DNA from: Pseudomonadota bacterium
GTDB lineage: Bacteria > Desulfobacterota > Binatia > UBA9968
Direction of reading: 5' to 3'
NCBI GenBank assembly: GCA_021324155.1
Contig: JAJPJQ010000037.1
Coordinates: 1-36,426 of the forward strand
DNA length: 36,426 bases
Shown: positions 33,038 through 36,426 of the stretch, one piece after another
Position numbering within the stretch: the stretch's first letter is position 1
Layout of the letters: each line of letters starts with the position of its first letter
The notes under the pieces: generated by a model
What the model was told of the DNA's origin: nothing
What the model saw: the letters and a program-made list of their open reading frames with translations, nothing else
Databases searched by the model: none
Made by a program: the position numbers and the translations under genes

Positions 33038-34015
33038 TTAATTTTGCTTTGTTTGAAGTTTCAGCCGCGGCTTGACTTCGTTTAACAACAATCGTGTCTG
33101 CACTTCAATATCCGGCGCGACGAACCGCGCCACGACGCCGGTCATGCCGGCGGCGACGTATCGTTGCAGCTTCTCGGCGCATTCTTCCGGTGTGCCGAAG
33201 AACGGACTCAAATGCTTGAGCTGCGCGGGCGGCTGCCGGAAGTAACTCTCCGCGAGATTCCAGCCCTCTTCTTCGGCTTTATCCTTGACCGGATGAAGAT
33301 GAAACGTCGCGAATAGCATAGAAGGCAAATTTCTCTTTTGTCCGAGCTCGCGCGCGAAGCGCTCGATCTTAGTGCGGCGCGCGGCAAATATCTGCGGTGT
33401 TTGGGCGACGGTGAACCAGCCGTCGCCCAGGCGCGCGACGCGCTTCAAAGCGTTTTCGTTGTCGCCGGCGGCGCACCAGATCGGGATGGATTTTGTAACC
33501 GGCATCGGCTGGACGCCGATACCATTCAACCGAAGATACTTTCCTTGGAAGGAGACGCTCTCTTCCGCCCAGAGCCGGCGCATCAGCTGAATCGCCTCGT
33601 CGAGGCGTCCCGCTCTCTGCTCGAACGGCACGCCGCAAGCCTCGAACTCCTGCTCGGCGAATTTATACTGCGGCGCGGCGCTGACGCCGATAATGATGCG
33701 TCCCGATGAGATCACGTCGAGCGTCGCGAGCGAGTGCGCGAGCAAGACCGGATTTCTCAACCCGGCGATCAGCGGCACAGCGCCGATTTTGATTTTTCGC
33801 GTCTTGGCCGCGAGTGCGGCCATTACCGTGAGACAATCGGCGTGCGCGCGGTCCATGCGCGCGATGCGCGGGCTGTCGCCGATCCAAAGATGATCGAAGC
33901 CCGCCGCCTCGGCGTCTTCGGCGGCGCGCCAGAATTCTTCCAGGCCGGCGGGAGCGCGGTCGTTGCGGACCCAATGGCGCGTGTGCAGCAGCAGGCCGAA
34001 TTCGACGCCTGCCAT
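33038..34015 (-). CDS. Luciferase-like (LLM) flavin- or F420-dependent oxidoreductase
   Basis: The 325-aa product starts at an ATG that overlaps the stop of the Asp-box gene (TGATG), giving coupled translation. Typical LLM sequence includes EFGLLLHTRHW, AAGFDHLWIGDSP, KTRKIKIGAVPLIAGLRNP, VISSGRIIIGVSAAPQYKFAE and VARLGDGWF. The IGDSP and GVSAAPQ phrases resemble F420-dependent reductases, but the cofactor remains open. Lying between a CoA-transferase/propeller pair and the M24 pair suggests a redox step in the same pathway. Confidence 0.88.
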   Translation of the reverse strand: MAGVEFGLLLHTRHWVRNDRAPAGLEEFWRAAEDAEAAGFDHLWIGDSPRIARMDRAHADCLTVMAALAAKTRKIKIGAVPLIAGLRNPVLLAHSLATLDVISSGRIIIGVSAAPQYKFAEQEFEACGVPFEQRAGRLDEAIQLMRRLWAEESVSFQGKYLRLNGIGVQPMPVTKSIPIWCAAGDNENALKRVARLGDGWFTVAQTPQIFAARRTKIERFARELGQKRNLPSMLFATFHLHPVKDKAEEEGWNLAESYFRQPPAQLKHLSPFFGTPEECAEKLQRYVAAGMTGVVARFVAPDIEVQTRLLLNEVKPRLKLQTKQN

Positions 34016-35022
34016 CAGTGCGCGACGCGAATGCTCATCACCTGCGGTATGCCGGAGATGATCTGCTCGAACGACTCTCCCGCGTCTTCCGTCATCCAGA
34101 CGCTGCCGTCGTTCATACCGACGGCAAAACAATCCGGATCGTCGGCATCGCCCGCGACGGCGCGCGGCGCGGCTGTCATATGCTCAGGCAGGCCGCCGGA
34201 AAGTCTGCGCCACGAATCGCCGCGGTCGTCGCTGCGGTAAAAGCCGGTGTCGCCGCCTTCCGGCCGGCGCCAGAACGGCGGCGGCACCGCGGCAGCGGCG
34301 GTGAAGAATGTTTTCGGCCGTGACGGGTGAAACGCGACCTGCGCCATGTAGCGGCGGTCGAGCCCGTTCGAAGACTGCGCGAAGCTGTCTCCGCCGTTCG
34401 TGCTCTTGTAAAAGAATTTGCCCGAGGTAGAGATCACGATCGACGGATCGTCCGGCATAACCGCAACCGAATGCGAATCGAACTCGGTGCCCTCTTTGAT
34501 ATTCTGCCAGCTCGCGCCGCCGTCGCGGCTGCGCACGAGCCAGCCTTCCTCGATGGCGCCGAAAATAATTTTCGGATCGTCCGGCGCCAGCGCGAGTCCT
34601 TTGACATGGCTCACATGCGGCGGATTGGGAAAAGTCCAGTCGATCGTCTCGGCGAGGGTTCTTAGCCCCTCGCAATCGCTCCAGCTTTCGCCGCCGTCGC
34701 TGCTCTTGAAAACAGATGACGGACCGGTGCCGAGCACGAGCTCGCCGGTCAGCGGATGCTGCGCGAGCGACCAGGCTTCCTTATAAGTGATGCCGTCGTT
34801 GATCTCGCGCCAGCTTTCGCCGCGGTCCTCGCTGACCAAGACGCCGCAGCGGCCTGTCGCAGCGTACATCCGCCGCGGCTCGCGCTTATCGATTACGACC
34901 GGCGATCTTAACGCCCCCTTGCCCTGCAAGCCCGCCGCCCGCGGCTCATAGCGGCCGTTCCGCACCGCCGCTGTGAACAATCCTTTGTCGGTGCCTATAT
35001 ATAGGATGCGATCTTCGCTCAT
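34015..35022 (-). CDS. Asp-box (BNR) beta-propeller protein
   Basis: The 335-aa product holds six Asp-box repeats of the SxDxGxxW type: SEDRGESW at 64, SSDGGESW at 107, SRDGGASW at 165, STNGGDSF at 207, SDDRGDSW at 264 and TEDAGESF at 311. Such repeats mark sialidase- or sortilin-like beta-propellers. There is no signal peptide, no sialidase Arg triad that I can identify, and no membrane helix, so it is probably cytoplasmic and non-sialidase. It is coupled by ATGA to the CoA-transferase and by TGATG to the LLM gene. Its biochemical role is unknown; it could be a lactonase-like enzyme or scaffold. Confidence 0.85.
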   Translation of the reverse strand: MSEDRILYIGTDKGLFTAAVRNGRYEPRAAGLQGKGALRSPVVIDKREPRRMYAATGRCGVLVSEDRGESWREINDGITYKEAWSLAQHPLTGELVLGTGPSSVFKSSDGGESWSDCEGLRTLAETIDWTFPNPPHVSHVKGLALAPDDPKIIFGAIEEGWLVRSRDGGASWQNIKEGTEFDSHSVAVMPDDPSIVISTSGKFFYKSTNGGDSFAQSSNGLDRRYMAQVAFHPSRPKTFFTAAAAVPPPFWRRPEGGDTGFYRSDDRGDSWRRLSGGLPEHMTAAPRAVAGDADDPDCFAVGMNDGSVWMTEDAGESFEQIISGIPQVMSIRVAH

Positions 35023-36245
35023 AATCGCTCCTGCCGCCCGCCGTGCCGGTGGGCGCTGCCGATTTTTATGACTCCCTCATCCTCGAGCTCCCGCAGCTCC
35101 TCCGAATCGCAGCCGATCTCGGCGAGAATGCGCGCGGTCTGCTCGCCGACGAGCGGCGCCGGCTTCGCCGGATCGGGCGAAAGCTTCGTGTAGCTCACCG
35201 GACCGCCGACAAATTTCCAGCGGCCGGCTTTCGGGTGGCTGACCTCTTCGACCATGCCGAGATGTTGCACCTGCGGGTCGTCCAGGACTTCGGCGATGTT
35301 GTAGAGTGGCGCGGCGGGAACGTCGTGCTTTTCCATGAGCGCGAGCCATTCCGCGCGCGGCCGCGAGGCGAACGTCGGCTTCAGCTCCTCTTCCAGCGCG
35401 GTGTAATTCTGCTTGCGTGCTTCGCGCGTCTTGAAGCGCTCGTCGGACAACAGCTCGGTGCGGCCGGCGGCTTCGAGAAACGATTTCCAGAATTTTTCCG
35501 GCACCGAGCAGTGGATCGCCAGCGGCAACCCATCGCTCGCGACGAAGGCGAACGCGTGCGCGTTTTTCACCCGTGCCGCGCGGTCGGGAACCTGTCCCGT
35601 GCGGAGATATCCGGCGGCGGTCTCGCCGATGAACGAGAGCGTCGCCTGCAGCAGCGAGGTCTCGACCTTCGAGCCGTGGCCCGTCTTCTGACGCGCCAGC
35701 AGCGCGCCGAGGATACCGTAGCACGCCGACATGCCGGTGGTGTAGTCCGAGAGCGCGATTCCCATTACCGACGGCTTGTCGGGATCGGTGAGCACGCTGA
35801 GCAACCCGCTCATCGCTTGCCCGAGCGTGTCGAAGCCCGGCTTCTCGGCGTACGGTCCGCTCTTGCCGAAGGCGGAAATCGAGCAGTAAACCAGCTTTCG
35901 GTTCGCGACGCGGAGCGCGTCGTAACCGAGCCCGAGGCGCTCGGCAGCGCCCGGGCGGAAATTCTCGACGAAGACGTCGGCTCCCTTGACTAGATTGATG
36001 CAGATCTCTTTGCCCCTGTCGCTCTTGAGATCGAGCGCGAGGCTTTCCTTGTTGCGGTTCAGGTGCGCGAAGTTAGGGCTGTAGAATTCGTCGGCGGCGA
36101 AATAGCGGTACGGGTCGCCCTCCGGCGGCGGCTCGATCTTGATCACGCGCGCGCCGAGCTCGGCGAGCAGCGCCGTGGCGTACGGTCCGGTCACGAACGT
36201 GGCACATTCAATGACAGTGATGTCGTTGAGCGCGTTGACGGGCAT
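35019..36245 (-). CDS. Class III CoA-transferase (CaiB/BaiF family)
   Basis: The 408-aa product matches the family III CoA-transferases, interlocked dimers that move CoA between acids through an aspartyl-CoA intermediate. Motifs include ATFVTGPYATALLAELGARV, FAHLNRNKESLALDLKSDRG, VENFRPGAAERLGLGYDAL and ALSDYTTGMSA with catalytic Asp167. AGGAA lies 8 nt before the ATG at 36245; an upstream in-frame ATG at 36293 has no better site. It is the first gene of the minus-strand catabolic cluster and would activate an acid substrate as a CoA thioester. Confidence 0.92.
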   Translation of the reverse strand: MPVNALNDITVIECATFVTGPYATALLAELGARVIKIEPPPEGDPYRYFAADEFYSPNFAHLNRNKESLALDLKSDRGKEICINLVKGADVFVENFRPGAAERLGLGYDALRVANRKLVYCSISAFGKSGPYAEKPGFDTLGQAMSGLLSVLTDPDKPSVMGIALSDYTTGMSACYGILGALLARQKTGHGSKVETSLLQATLSFIGETAAGYLRTGQVPDRAARVKNAHAFAFVASDGLPLAIHCSVPEKFWKSFLEAAGRTELLSDERFKTREARKQNYTALEEELKPTFASRPRAEWLALMEKHDVPAAPLYNIAEVLDDPQVQHLGMVEEVSHPKAGRWKFVGGPVSYTKLSPDPAKPAPLVGEQTARILAEIGCDSEELRELEDEGVIKIGSAHRHGGRQERL

Positions 36246-36287
36246 GAAAAAAATTTCCTGTCGTAATGTTCCACGACGTTTGCAGTC

Positions 36288-36328
36288 TGTCAACCGCCGT
36301 TGACAACGCGGCGTGCGGGGTGATAGTC
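36288..36328. promoter_or_regulatory. Divergent promoter region with back-to-back TTGACA boxes in an inverted repeat
   Basis: TGTCAAC-CGCC-GTTGACA (36288-36305) is a perfect inverted repeat. Each arm contains TTGACA facing outwards, so it can serve as -35 for both directions. On the plus strand a 16-nt spacer leads to GATAGT at 36322-36327, which precedes the VOC gene. On the minus strand the -10 is unclear. An operator function for a dimeric regulator of the CoA-transferase cluster is possible. Confidence 0.45.
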
Positions 36329-36349
36329 CGGCTCCAGGAGGATACCGCC

Positions 36350-36426
36350 ATGGGCTTCGCGCGCATCCGTCACATCGCCATCTACACCGAAAACTACGAC
36401 AGGACCGCCCGCTTCTATCGCGATAT
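36350..36426 (+). CDS. VOC-family (glyoxalase-like) protein, N-terminal fragment at the window edge
   Basis: An ATG at 36350 with CAGGAGG at 36335-36341 opens a frame of 25 codons before the window ends. The product starts MGFARIRHIAIYTENYDRTA and continues RFYRD, the usual first strand and helix of vicinal-oxygen-chelate proteins (glyoxalase I or extradiol dioxygenase fold), with His8 at the place of the first metal ligand. The reaction cannot be inferred from this fragment. It is divergent from the CoA-transferase cluster. Confidence 0.75.
   Translation, partial: MGFARIRHIAIYTENYDRTARFYRD

Noticed and set aside
34015-35022. Secreted sialidase
   Set aside because: Asp boxes are present, but there is no signal peptide and no sialidase active-site pattern that I can identify.
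35043-35993. 316-aa open frame on the plus strand
   Set aside because: Antisense to the CoA-transferase gene; Arg-rich, with no domain.

Overview
The window is GC-rich bacterial chromosome, densely packed, with long same-strand operons joined by ATGA or TGATG overlaps. Shine-Dalgarno starts, Tat and Sec signals, a lipobox, a PEP-CTERM sorting signal and periplasmic respiratory complexes point to a Gram-negative, diderm bacterium. The mix of genes (selenocysteine formate dehydrogenase, tungsten-type aldehyde oxidoreductase, luciferase-like flavin enzymes, class III CoA-transferase, exosortase) resembles uncultured soil or groundwater lineages near the former Deltaproteobacteria (Binatota, Methylomirabilota/Rokubacteria-like groups). 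That placement is inference; no rRNA, tRNA or phylogenetic marker is present.

Layout. 1-2.5 kb: the start of a CPA2 cation:proton antiporter running off the left edge, queF, a haem-oxygenase-fold iron enzyme and a DUF4124/retropepsin protein. 2.5-12.0 kb (minus strand): one nine-gene operon without an internal gap over 20 nt. It encodes a Tat-exported selenocysteine formate dehydrogenase (alpha, beta, NrfD anchor), a small lipoprotein, FdhE, an unknown protein, a MobA-MoaD fusion, an aldehyde:ferredoxin oxidoreductase and a 61-aa protein. It joins two Mo/W pterin enzymes with part of their maturation. The Sec codon is UGA at 11448-11450, followed by a SECIS hairpin at 11414-11438. 12.3-17.1 kb: a DUF4388 protein, a possible 28-aa membrane peptide, a VOC protein, ilvD and three unknown proteins. 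17.3-22.0 kb (plus strand): EamA transporter, PhzF-like protein, FAD monooxygenase-type enzyme, beta-carbonic anhydrase and a GarR-like reductase.

22.1-27.2 kb (plus strand) is the most interesting part. Four overlapping genes encode a VIT-VWA surface protein with a PEP-CTERM tail, an exosortase with intact Cys/Arg/His residues, and a CreB/CreC-type two-component system. This has the same logic as the proteobacterial dedicated sortase system (VIT-VWA target, sortase, response regulator, kinase), with an exosortase in place of the sortase. The upstream region carries four TTC boxes at an exact 11-bp period, the spacing of the Escherichia coli CreB cre tag.

27.1-36.2 kb (minus strand): an uncharacterised catabolic-looking cluster of class III CoA-transferase, Asp-box beta-propeller, two luciferase-like oxidoreductases, two tandem M24-fold proteins that have lost the metal ligands, a DUF6282-like amidohydrolase and a DapA-like aldolase. 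The right edge holds the start of another VOC protein. Several dispersed palindromic repeats occur. Two of them lie within coding sequence: in the linker of the MobA-MoaD fusion and in the signal peptide of the retropepsin protein.
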